Assembly (NCBI GenBank): GCA_903926285.1 | Contig: CAIYIP010000008.1 | Location: 1 to 5,217 of the forward strand | DNA from: an uncultured Gammaproteobacteria bacterium | GTDB taxonomy: Bacteria > Pseudomonadota > Gammaproteobacteria > Pseudomonadales > Pseudohongiellaceae | DNA: 5,217 nucleotides | Direction: 5' to 3' | Part shown: piece after piece, positions 1-5,217 of the stretch | Layout of the letters: the number at the start of each line of letters is the position of its first letter | Position numbering within the stretch: position 1 is the stretch's first letter | Made by a program: the position numbers and the translations under genes | The notes under the pieces: model-generated | What the model saw: the letters and a program-made list of their open reading frames with translations, nothing else | Told to the model about the DNA's origin: nothing | The model's database searches: none

Positions 1-2312
1 AGGCCTTCAAGTATGCCATCGGGTTGCCAGACGACACCAAAGGTTACGGTATCGGCTTCTTCCGGATTCACGAGTGGATTACCACCCGTGCGGCTGGAAG
101 TTGCAAACACTGCGTTATTGAACACCGGATCATTAACGTTGGCGCCGCCAGCTGTGGCGTCGAAACGCTCGCGGATGTTGGCCGCACGCACGTCGCGCGA
201 GCGTGTGGCACGGAAGCGCAGGGCTTCGGTGATCTGCCAGCTGAGTCCGTATTTCCAGGAGTCGATGCCACCTGAACCCGTGTACTCGGCATAACGGTAA
301 GCCAGGTTCACATCAAGGCCTTGAATGAGGTTGCGATCAGCCAGCAGTGGCACGTCAACTTCCGTAAATACTTCCTTCACCGCGAAGTTACCAGCCAGCA
401 CGGTATTGGGCGTCTGGTAGGAGCCAGTGAACAACACGTTCGACAGGCTGTTGTTGCCCTGGTAGCCGGTTGGCACGCTGTTGGCGCGCACGCCCGGCAT
501 GCCGTTTGGCAAATTCTCCGGAATCAAGCCGCGGAAGCCGGTACTGACGCCGTTCAGATAGACGAACTCGTCACGCAGGTCGGCCTTGCGTTGCAGGACT
601 TGGTCGCGGCGGTAGGAAGCACCCAGCGCCATCATGACTGGACCCGCACCGAAACCTTCATGCAGTTCGCCGTCGAGCACAACTTCGGTAAAAATTTGCT
701 CGGAGTCAGACAGGATTTTCGCTTCGTCGTCGAGCAGGTAACTCGCTGCAGCGGCCGAGATGCTATCGACACCACCAAACAGGTTGACCGGTACGCAGTC
801 GCCAAACGTTGCAGGATTTACTAACGCGGCCCGACAAACCGGCGCGCCGGTGGCAGGATTACGCACGACATCCATGGCGAGTGGCAGGCGACCCATGATA
901 ACGCCGCCATTGAAGAGCTGTTCCTGACTGTTCTCACCGTACTGCGCATAGTAGTTGGCACGCCAGCCATCAAGCAGTCCACCCTCGAAGTTATATTCAA
1001 AGCCCGTGGTCAGCGAGCGCAACTCATCGTTCTGCTCGGAAGAGTAATAGCCGAGTGGGCTGTCCTTGTCGTTGCGGGTCAAGCCACTCATGCCGAAACC
1101 GATGGAGGCCAGGTTTTCCTGGTCCATGACGGTCTGCACGTTGGAAGGCAGGAAGGGGTTGCCCGAAAAGATACGGCCCTGCCAGGCGCCGGTCAGAATC
1201 GGCTGAGTGAACCACGGACCATAGACCTGCGCAAAACCATATATGCCTTGCACAAAGACGCTGAACTGTTCATTGAAATCATAGTCGCCGTAAACGAACA
1301 CGCTATGACGCGCATTGGCGTTCTGTACCGTATTGTCCGCATCCATGCCCCAGCTTGGGTCGCGCTGGTTCTCGGCAAAGCAGTTACAGCCACCTTCCAG
1401 TCGGCCAACACCCGTAAAATTCAACGGTTTTGTAGTTATCTGTTCACCGTTGCGCACGAATTCCAGTTTGTTGAGAGCAGAGCCAGGCTGGTTGATGATG
1501 CCACTCGCCGACGTATTGGTCTGGCGCACGAAGTTGCGGGTAATGAAAGTTGGAGCACCGGCAACCGGGTTGGTTACCCACGCGCGCTGCATAAACCACG
1601 GGCGGGATTTGAGTGCATCGAGTGACTGGATCAGGTCCTGGTCATAGTAGTCGCCAGTCACGAGTAGATGGCCTTTGCCTATCGCCTTGCCCCATGTGGC
1701 GCCAAAACCGTAGTTGTCACCATCACGTCGGGAGGTGGTGCCCGCCTGCACATTGGCGTTGAAACCTTCGTAGTCGGTATCAAGAATGAAGTTCACGACG
1801 CCCGCCACAGCATCGGTACCGTATGCGGCTGATGCGCCACCTGTGACGATCTCGACATTGCTGATTGCTGCTTCGGGCAACGAACTGACGTTCACCACAC
1901 CATAACGATTGCCGCTTGGGAGACGGCGTCCGTTCAGCAGTACCAGGGTACGCGTGGAGCCAGCACCGCGCAGGTTCAGGTTGGAACCGCCGGTAGTGAG
2001 TGGGCCGGTGTTCTGGGGACGCTGGTTGTTCAGGAACTGTGGCAACTGGCTCAGACCTTCCACCATCTGGCGTGGATTCATGTCAGCAAGTTCTGTTGCG
2101 CCAACCGAGGTCACAGGTGTTGGTGTTTCCATGCCGGACGTGCGTTGAATACGCGAGCCGGTGATCGTGACTTCTTCAAGCCCCTTATCCTGGGCCAAGC
2201 CCTGGGTAGCAAACCCGATGGCTAGTGCGAGTGTGCAGAGCCGAAGTGGCTGGTGGACAGAAATGGACTTTTCGGAACGAGAAGATAATACGAATGGTGC
2301 AGCAAATTTCAT
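1..2312 (-). CDS. TonB-dependent outer-membrane receptor (OMR family), 3' end cut by window edge
   Basis: This encodes a TonB/ExbBD-energised outer-membrane transporter importing an unidentified substrate. The 770 codons present form one frame with no stop; the rest of the barrel lies beyond position 1. Residues 1-40 are an export signal with a long polar n-region, a hydrophobic core at 25-36 and likely cleavage after GLA40. A TonB-box-like segment, EEVTITGSRI (46-55), follows. The plug spans roughly 58-180 and shows NLNLRGAGSTRTLVLLNGRR (111-130), VEIVTGGASAAYGTDAVAGV (153-172) and VNFIL. The barrel then runs to the edge with the late family motifs TRSRDVRAANIRERF (703-717) and GNPLVNPEEADTVTFG. 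These are typical of the large TonB_Xanth_Caul-like receptors, usually about 900-1000 residues, so roughly 150-220 are probably missing. Cysteines at 309/311 and 493/506 could form loop disulfides. The start is set by GGGG six bases before ATG. It has its own promoter and leader. Family is certain; substrate is unknown. Confidence 0.96.
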   Translation of the reverse strand, partial: MKFAAPFVLSSRSEKSISVHQPLRLCTLALAIGFATQGLAQDKGLEEVTITGSRIQRTSGMETPTPVTSVGATELADMNPRQMVEGLSQLPQFLNNQRPQNTGPLTTGGSNLNLRGAGSTRTLVLLNGRRLPSGNRYGVVNVSSLPEAAISNVEIVTGGASAAYGTDAVAGVVNFILDTDYEGFNANVQAGTTSRRDGDNYGFGATWGKAIGKGHLLVTGDYYDQDLIQSLDALKSRPWFMQRAWVTNPVAGAPTFITRNFVRQTNTSASGIINQPGSALNKLEFVRNGEQITTKPLNFTGVGRLEGGCNCFAENQRDPSWGMDADNTVQNANARHSVFVYGDYDFNEQFSVFVQGIYGFAQVYGPWFTQPILTGAWQGRIFSGNPFLPSNVQTVMDQENLASIGFGMSGLTRNDKDSPLGYYSSEQNDELRSLTTGFEYNFEGGLLDGWRANYYAQYGENSQEQLFNGGVIMGRLPLAMDVVRNPATGAPVCRAALVNPATFGDCVPVNLFGGVDSISAAAASYLLDDEAKILSDSEQIFTEVVLDGELHEGFGAGPVMMALGASYRRDQVLQRKADLRDEFVYLNGVSTGFRGLIPENLPNGMPGVRANSVPTGYQGNNSLSNVLFTGSYQTPNTVLAGNFAVKEVFTEVDVPLLADRNLIQGLDVNLAYRYAEYTGSGGIDSWKYGLSWQITEALRFRATRSRDVRAANIRERFDATAGGANVNDPVFNNAVFATSSRTGGNPLVNPEEADTVTFGVVWQPDGILEG

Positions 2313-2318
2313 TATAAA

Positions 2319-2334
2319 CCCCTTTTTTGTTGTT
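2319..2334 (-). promoter_or_regulatory. Receptor ribosome binding site preceded by (AAN)4 tract
   Basis: On the minus strand AACAACAAAAAA (2334-2323) runs directly into GGGG (2322-2319), which sits six bases before the receptor ATG at 2312. The G-run is the likely Shine-Dalgarno sequence and decides the start; no other ATG precedes the signal peptide in frame. The A-rich triplets fit the AAN/ARN pattern bound by the distal face of Hfq. That regulatory role is inferred. Confidence 0.6.
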
Positions 2335-2412
2335 TGTGTTTGGTAATACGCACAGGCGTAAGTAAAGCTGGCGGCTGGAACACCGCGCTGAATAGCAGCA
2401 AGAGAAATTTCA

Positions 2413-2429
2413 AAATGGGTACGCCATTT
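2413..2429 (-). other. Leader hairpin 2 of the receptor transcript
   Basis: The minus strand reads AAATGG-CGTAC-CCATTT, a perfect 6-bp stem with a 5-nt loop, about 100 nt upstream of the receptor start codon. It is followed by the palindrome GAAATTTC (2404-2411). It is AT-rich, so moderately stable at best. No run of U follows, so it is not a terminator. Its role is unknown. Confidence 0.35.
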
Positions 2430-2460
2430 ATATTATTGTTAACGTCCTGTAAGTGAAGAG

Positions 2461-2488
2461 GGGAGTCGTCATAAATATGAAGGCTCCC
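2461..2488 (-). other. Leader hairpin 1 of the receptor transcript
   Basis: An imperfect inverted repeat: GGGAG and CTCCC form the outer stem and TCAT/ATGA the inner stem, around a 4-nt loop. In the minus-strand RNA the stem has a C-A mismatch, one restored pair and a further C/T mismatch between the two blocks; the plus-strand copy pairs slightly better. It lies in the predicted leader of the receptor, about 75 nt after the expected transcription start. No U-tract follows, so it is not an intrinsic terminator. Confidence 0.35.
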
Positions 2489-2568
2489 TGTATGCAAATA
2501 CTGCTAAAGTTGATGGTAGTAAATACACTTGGATTGTGCATTCCATAATGTGTCAGGATTGACTCTAA

Positions 2569-2597
2569 ATTATACGGTGTCTTTCAGCGAATGGCTA
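2569..2597 (-). promoter_or_regulatory. Predicted sigma70-type promoter of the TonB-dependent receptor
   Basis: On the minus strand the -35 element is TAGCCA (2597-2592, four of six matches to TTGACA). A 17-bp spacer follows, then a perfect -10 TATAAT (2574-2569). Transcription would start near 2562, giving a leader of about 250 nt before the receptor ATG at 2312. This is the best promoter match seen in the gap. A weaker alternative lies closer to the gene, around TTCACT / TAATAT near 2430-2455. The assignment rests on consensus and spacing only. Confidence 0.6.
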
Positions 2598-2632
2598 CCA
2601 GTGCCGGGCCATGCCAGGATGACTGCCAGTGC
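2598..2632 (-). repeat. CCAGTGC repeat pair abutting the -35 element
   Basis: The heptamer GCACTGG (minus strand) occurs at 2604-2598, immediately upstream of the predicted -35 box, and again at 2632-2626, 28 bp away centre to centre. A related CCTGGCA lies between them. The position upstream of a -35 box would suit activator binding sites, but the copies are short and could be chance. Confidence 0.25.
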
Positions 2633-2967
2633 ACCTGGATCGTATCACTCATCATTGAGAAATCCTGAAAACCGGCAAGCATTCTTATTGCTTTAAACAC
2701 CATAAATGCAGGATAAGGAAAGGCCTCTAAACTAGAAGCTATTGGACGCTGAGTGCCAGATAGAGATAGTTCTGCACTCCGACAAAGGGAGCTACGCCAT
2801 GGCCATCAGGTGGACACACTGCATCCGGGAATTATGTTCTTACTCCAGCTTTTGCAGTTGGCGTGGTGTATACCGGCAATGACACAGCAGACACTACAGC
2901 TGCAAATTTACGCTTGTATTTTTAAGCAGTGCCCACCAGCCTGGATTGGTCTTTCGTGTTAAAGCCT
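2605..2967. other. Intergenic stretch without a supported gene
   Basis: Nothing firm is seen here: no tRNA-like cloverleaf, no insertion-sequence ends, and no open reading frame with a start, ribosome binding site and gene-like composition. A plus-strand frame of 69 codons from GTG at 2753 to 2962 has no Shine-Dalgarno sequence and an unconvincing protein. Another plus-strand frame is open at 2770-2925 and encodes a G/A/T/V-rich peptide ending in YTGNDTADTTAANLRLYF before TAA. It resembles the tail of a secreted beta-rich protein but has no start, so it could be a decayed gene remnant or chance. Confidence 0.5.
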
Positions 2968-3010
2968 GTTGTTACTTCGGCGATATGACTGAATATAGCC
3001 CCGTAACAAC
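2968..3010. terminator. 43-nt imperfect palindrome downstream of the operon
   Basis: GTTGTTAC (2968-2975) and GTAACAAC (3003-3010) are perfect 8-bp inverted repeats. Inside them GGC/GCC and ATAT/ATAT also pair, around the 6-nt loop GACTGA. In total this gives 15 pairs interrupted by a small internal loop and one mismatch. It lies 34 nt after the stop codon of the 309-aa gene, where the operon transcript should end. No strong U-tract follows on either strand, so it may instead be a 3'-end stabilising hairpin, part of a Rho-dependent end, or a protein-binding palindrome. Confidence 0.4.
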
Positions 3011-3027
3011 CCCCCATCTGCGGAGGG
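3010..3027 (-). terminator. Possible weak terminator hairpin after the 309-aa gene
   Basis: The minus strand reads CCCTCC-GCAGAT-GGGGGG, a 6-bp stem with one wobble pair and a 6-nt loop, followed by TTGTTAC, which is only a weak U-tract. It begins 16 nt after the stop codon and directly adjoins the larger palindrome at 2968-3010. On the plus strand the same stem has a C-A mismatch but is followed by TTTT and a run of seven T, so function in the opposite direction is also possible. Confidence 0.35.
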
Positions 3028-3043
3028 CGTTTTAAAGGTTTTT

Positions 3044-3973
3044 TTAACGATACGCTGCTGGCAGCGGAAACAGTCCGTCGTATGGCGGCCAGTTTGGCAC
3101 CGGACGATCTTCCGGAGCGTAGTAAAAAGCCGCATGGATATCGCGGATCTTGCCGGTGTCGAGGTGGAACACTTCAGTAAAGTGGTTGCGGCGCCGTTCT
3201 TCACCAGCCTCTCGGCGAAATACCGCAGAGACCATCACTGTCTGGGATTCTTCATCAATCACGTAGAAATCACGAATGGCGACAATCGCCACACCGAAGT
3301 CGGCCTGTGTGCGACAGTCAGTCTTGCCTTCGTTGCCGATGTCCATGCCTTCGCGCATCGGAGAATTGAAAGTCGGAAAGCCGTTTTCGTAGCGCGAGCA
3401 GCCCGGATGACCCTTCACGATCAAACCATTGTGGCTCGTGATGCCGTCGAAGTAGGTGTTCACGACTGCCTGCAACGCCTCACGCTGCATACGCTCGCCT
3501 TGTGGTACCACGCGCTGCTCAGGCAGCGTGGCGCGCAGTGTTTCGATATCGAAGGGTGTATTGCCTGTGCCGTTCACGCCGACATCACTCTTGCGCGAGA
3601 TAAACCATTCGGCTTCCGTGACCTGGTCCCACTGTACTTTCACGCGGATTGCTACGACGGCTTCTTCCTCACCCATTTTTACCGTGCCGTAATAACCGGC
3701 CTGGCCCTGCACGGGGTCGAGATAACGACGCTGGATCGAGCCGAGCCCGGTGACGTTCTCCCAGGCACCCTGGCCTTCAGGGATCACGACCGAGTTTTCA
3801 GTCTGGCGGAAGCCAGCCCAGAGGTTGCCTTTGGCCGGCTCATGCGCAGCAACTGCATCGAGATAAGTGTTCAGGTGTGATGTCAGGCATTCGCGGTTGC
3901 AGTCCTGCGCCAAAGTGCTGGCGCTGAACAGCAGCGAGCTGAGCAGGCTTAGAGCGGTACAGGTTTTATTCAT
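3044..3973 (-). CDS. Secreted DUF8021 / NTF2-like protein with two related halves
   Basis: A 309-residue exported protein of unknown function. Residues 1-22 are a signal peptide (MNKT, hydrophobic core, STLA|QDC); cysteine 25 is not in a lipobox, so a soluble periplasmic or secreted protein is likely. The mature part opens CNRECLTSHLNTYLDAVAAH (25-44). A second copy of the motif, VNTYFDGITSH (171-181), starts a second half. Each half continues into beta-rich sequence: GYYGTVKMGEEEAVVAIRVK (93-112), then FGVAIVAIRDFYVIDEESQT (226-245) and HFTEVFHLDTGKIRDIHAAF (264-283). This matches the helix-plus-sheet plan of NTF2/SnoaL-like folds and, from memory, the DUF8021 group. The start at 3973 is chosen because AGAGGA lies just upstream and the signal peptide begins there. 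The frame stays open up to 4180, but that extension overlaps the preceding gene and lacks a signal. Four cysteines (25, 29, 192, 220) could form disulfides. It is probably co-transcribed with the preceding gene, 37 nt away. Catalysis cannot be claimed. Confidence 0.85.
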   Translation of the reverse strand: MNKTCTALSLLSSLLFSASTLAQDCNRECLTSHLNTYLDAVAAHEPAKGNLWAGFRQTENSVVIPEGQGAWENVTGLGSIQRRYLDPVQGQAGYYGTVKMGEEEAVVAIRVKVQWDQVTEAEWFISRKSDVGVNGTGNTPFDIETLRATLPEQRVVPQGERMQREALQAVVNTYFDGITSHNGLIVKGHPGCSRYENGFPTFNSPMREGMDIGNEGKTDCRTQADFGVAIVAIRDFYVIDEESQTVMVSAVFRREAGEERRRNHFTEVFHLDTGKIRDIHAAFYYAPEDRPVPNWPPYDGLFPLPAAYR

Positions 3974-3976
3974 GGT

Positions 3977-3985
3977 TCCTCTCTT
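3977..3985 (-). promoter_or_regulatory. Ribosome binding site fixing the start at 3973
   Basis: The minus strand reads AAGAGAGGA, ending three bases before the ATG at 3973. It contains GAGG/AGGA matches to the anti-Shine-Dalgarno sequence at workable spacing. This supports the shorter, signal-peptide-bearing start over the longer in-frame ATG at 4180. Confidence 0.75.
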
Positions 3986-4000
3986 GTTACTGGTGTTGTG

Positions 4001-4020
4001 ACTATTGTTGTTATTGTTGT
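4001..4020 (-). repeat. Tandem 9-mer / (ARN)6 tract across the gene junction
   Basis: On the minus strand ACAACAATA occurs twice in direct succession (4020-4012 and 4011-4003). Read as triplets this is AAC AAT AAC AAC AAT AGT, six uninterrupted ARN units. The first repeat ends in the TAA stop of the upstream gene, and the second supplies an in-frame TAG three codons later. The tract sits about 16 nt upstream of the Shine-Dalgarno sequence of the next gene. Such A-rich, unstructured tracts are known binding sites for the distal face of Hfq. Occupancy here is inferred. Confidence 0.5.
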
Positions 4021-5210
4021 CGCGAGCGCTGATCCTGCAACATGTCAGTTTTGAATGAGCGATCATCGCAGTTGTAAACTTCGAAGGGTAGCGACGCGAC
4101 GAACAAACTGTCGCGGCCACGGTATTCACCGGTCCAGTAGACACCGTCCTCTGCAGTAAATTCGCGCAGCAGCGCGCCATTGGCAGGATCCAGCGTGAAG
4201 CGTTCAGTCACACGCAAGGCATCGCTATGTGGCGTGTTGGTGTCCGCTGACAATATGCCTGCCAAAAGCCCACGTGTTTCCACGATCAATACGTCATTTT
4301 CCCAGCGGCCTATCGAGTAGCCGGTGCGGCTTGGAGTGATAGTCGCTGGAAACTCCTGTTGATCGAGATGAATCGTGCGCTCCATGTTCATGAGGCCATA
4401 GGTTAGGTGAACTTCATTGTCGGTTTGGAGGACGCGGTTGATCGGATTGTCAAAGCTCCAGTCAAACAGGATGTTGGTGGACTCGCAGTTCAGGCGCGGA
4501 TTGTCGCTGGAGCCGCCATCGAAGTCGGCGATCGCGGCGCGGCCTGCGTCGGTCAGTGGCAACATCGATGGTCGTTTCCATGTTGTTGCGAGTGGCTCTT
4601 CGGAGAATGATTCCGGCGTGCCACGCGAGCCCTGGAAGGCCCGGCCACCCGCAGGTAATTCTCCGGGCGCGAATTGGTCGGCTATACCAAGAGGAACCAG
4701 CGTACCGGTAAGACCACGCGGGTCGGTCATCACGACTTGCTCTGCGGCCCAGTCGCCGCTAAGGTCGGGGACACCGCTCGGCATGCGTTTGATGGTAATC
4801 GCCTTGCGTACCTCGCGCTCAGCCGCAACCAATTGCCCATAACGATCCATCTTGTTGCCGTTGGCGAACAGGATCGAGCCCATGTAGCAGGTGTTCGCTT
4901 CGAAGCGATCAGGCGAGCCAGTGATGGTTACTTGCGAGCCGATCTCGAACATGTCCTTGTCCCAGCCTGACCGGCGTAGTGCAGTACCGCCGCGCAGCTC
5001 ACACTTCCATTGGCTGGCGCTACCGTCTGGATTCGTTACGTCGACATAGAGCCATGAATGCGGATTGATCAGTGCGATGTCGACGATGGTGCCTGCAACA
5101 GTCAGGTCGATGTTCAGGTTGAAATTGGCAAGCCCGTGATGGGCGGAGCTGGTTGGGGTGACCAATAACAGCGCCAACGCGCTGGTGAGACGGCGCAAGT
5201 GCAATTGCAT
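4011..5210 (-). CDS. Secreted DUF6152-domain protein with C-terminal beta-rich domain
   Basis: A 399-residue exported protein of unknown function. Residues 1-23 are a signal peptide (MQLHLRRLTS, leucine-rich core, SSA|HHG), so the mature chain should begin with His24-His25. The first domain (24 to about 125) has the pattern recalled for DUF6152: AHHG at the start, GTIVDIALINPHSWLYVDV (40-58), WKCE (68-71), RRSGW (79-83) and a GSQVTITG strand. After a linker, PDLSGDWA (148-155) opens a second, beta-rich domain. Its motifs are PLTDAGRAAIADFD (218-231), NPRLNCES (237-244), MERTIHLD (276-283), GYSIGRWENDVLIVETRGL (297-315), HSDALRVTERFTLD (328-341) and LPFEVYNCDD (374-383). This fusion is, from memory, common in proteobacterial envelope proteins but has no assigned activity. 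The ATG at 5210 fits the signal peptide, but only 7 bp precede it in the window, so the ribosome binding site and promoter are not visible. It is the first visible gene of an operon with the 309-aa protein. Confidence 0.88.
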   Translation of the reverse strand: MQLHLRRLTSALALLLVTPTSSAHHGLANFNLNIDLTVAGTIVDIALINPHSWLYVDVTNPDGSASQWKCELRGGTALRRSGWDKDMFEIGSQVTITGSPDRFEANTCYMGSILFANGNKMDRYGQLVAAEREVRKAITIKRMPSGVPDLSGDWAAEQVVMTDPRGLTGTLVPLGIADQFAPGELPAGGRAFQGSRGTPESFSEEPLATTWKRPSMLPLTDAGRAAIADFDGGSSDNPRLNCESTNILFDWSFDNPINRVLQTDNEVHLTYGLMNMERTIHLDQQEFPATITPSRTGYSIGRWENDVLIVETRGLLAGILSADTNTPHSDALRVTERFTLDPANGALLREFTAEDGVYWTGEYRGRDSLFVASLPFEVYNCDDRSFKTDMLQDQRSRQQ

Positions 5211-5217
5211 GGCGAGA

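Noticed and set aside
321..824. 167-codon plus-strand frame opposite the receptor
   Set aside because: The minus strand here encodes receptor barrel sequence with recognisable motifs in one continuous frame; the plus-strand peptide has no family character.
2312..2497. 61-codon minus-strand frame in the receptor leader, ending in TAATG that overlaps the receptor start
   Set aside because: It would need a TTG start with no Shine-Dalgarno sequence, and its composition is that of AT-rich leader DNA. The stop/start overlap is suggestive of coupling but is most likely chance.
2313..2700. Cobalamin riboswitch or Fur box upstream of the TonB receptor
   Set aside because: No B12-box sequence (GCCACTG) in a suitable position and no GATAATGATAATCATTATC-like Fur site was found on either strand.
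2780..2815. Transposase-like string VLHSDKGS in one plus-strand frame near 2770-2790
   Set aside because: It resembles the HSD-x-GS motif of IS3-type integrases for a few residues only; the downstream sequence does not continue the domain and no inverted repeats or target duplications flank it.
3134..3880. 248-codon open frame on the plus strand opposite the 309-aa gene
   Set aside because: It is a shadow of the real minus-strand gene: no ribosome binding site, no recognisable domain, and the minus-strand product has a signal peptide and family motifs.
3974..4180. Longer N-terminus of the 309-aa gene starting at an ATG at 4180
   Set aside because: The extra 69 residues are low-complexity (a run of Asn from the CAA-type repeats), overlap the upstream gene out of frame, bury the signal peptide, and lack the strong ribosome binding site seen before 3973.
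1..5217. CRISPR array, tRNA, rRNA or phage-type elements
   Set aside because: No regularly spaced direct repeats, cloverleaf sequences, rRNA-like conserved blocks or integrase/attachment sites were seen.

Overview
The window looks like chromosomal DNA from a free-living, probably environmental gammaproteobacterium. This rests on the OMR-type TonB-dependent receptor, the two Sec-exported proteins of poorly characterised families, moderately high GC in the genes and an AT-richer intergenic gap. The assignment comes from protein style, not from a marker gene, so it is tentative. All three genes read on the minus strand, so the biological order runs from the right edge to the left.

Right part (5210 to 3044): a two-gene operon. 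The first gene (399 aa, 5210-4011) is a secreted protein with an N-terminal DUF6152-like domain and a C-terminal beta-rich domain. After a 37-nt gap comes a second secreted protein (309 aa, 3973-3044) resembling DUF8021 / NTF2-like proteins and built from two related halves. The gap carries an (ARN)6 tract, a possible Hfq site, overlapping the upstream stop codon, followed by a good Shine-Dalgarno sequence.

Middle (3043 to 2313, 731 bp): intergenic. Just after the operon are two hairpins, one of them a 43-nt imperfect palindrome, which probably mark the transcript end. Positions 2605-2967 hold no convincing gene, only a short degenerate-looking open stretch. A good sigma70-type promoter (-10 TATAAT, -35 TAGCCA, 17-bp spacer) at 2569-2597 points at the receptor. 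It would give a leader of about 250 nt with two hairpins and an (AAN)4 tract directly against the Shine-Dalgarno sequence.

Left part (2312 to 1): the first 770 codons of a large TonB-dependent outer-membrane receptor, cut by the window edge before the end of its beta-barrel.

Taken together the locus looks like an envelope module: an outer-membrane importer of unknown substrate next to two exported, probably periplasmic proteins. No enzyme with a recognisable reaction is present and the substrate cannot be read from this window. The most interesting signals are the A-rich ARN tracts at both visible gene starts (possible Hfq/Crc-type control), the predicted His-His N-terminus of the mature DUF6152-like protein, and the internal duplication in the 309-aa protein.
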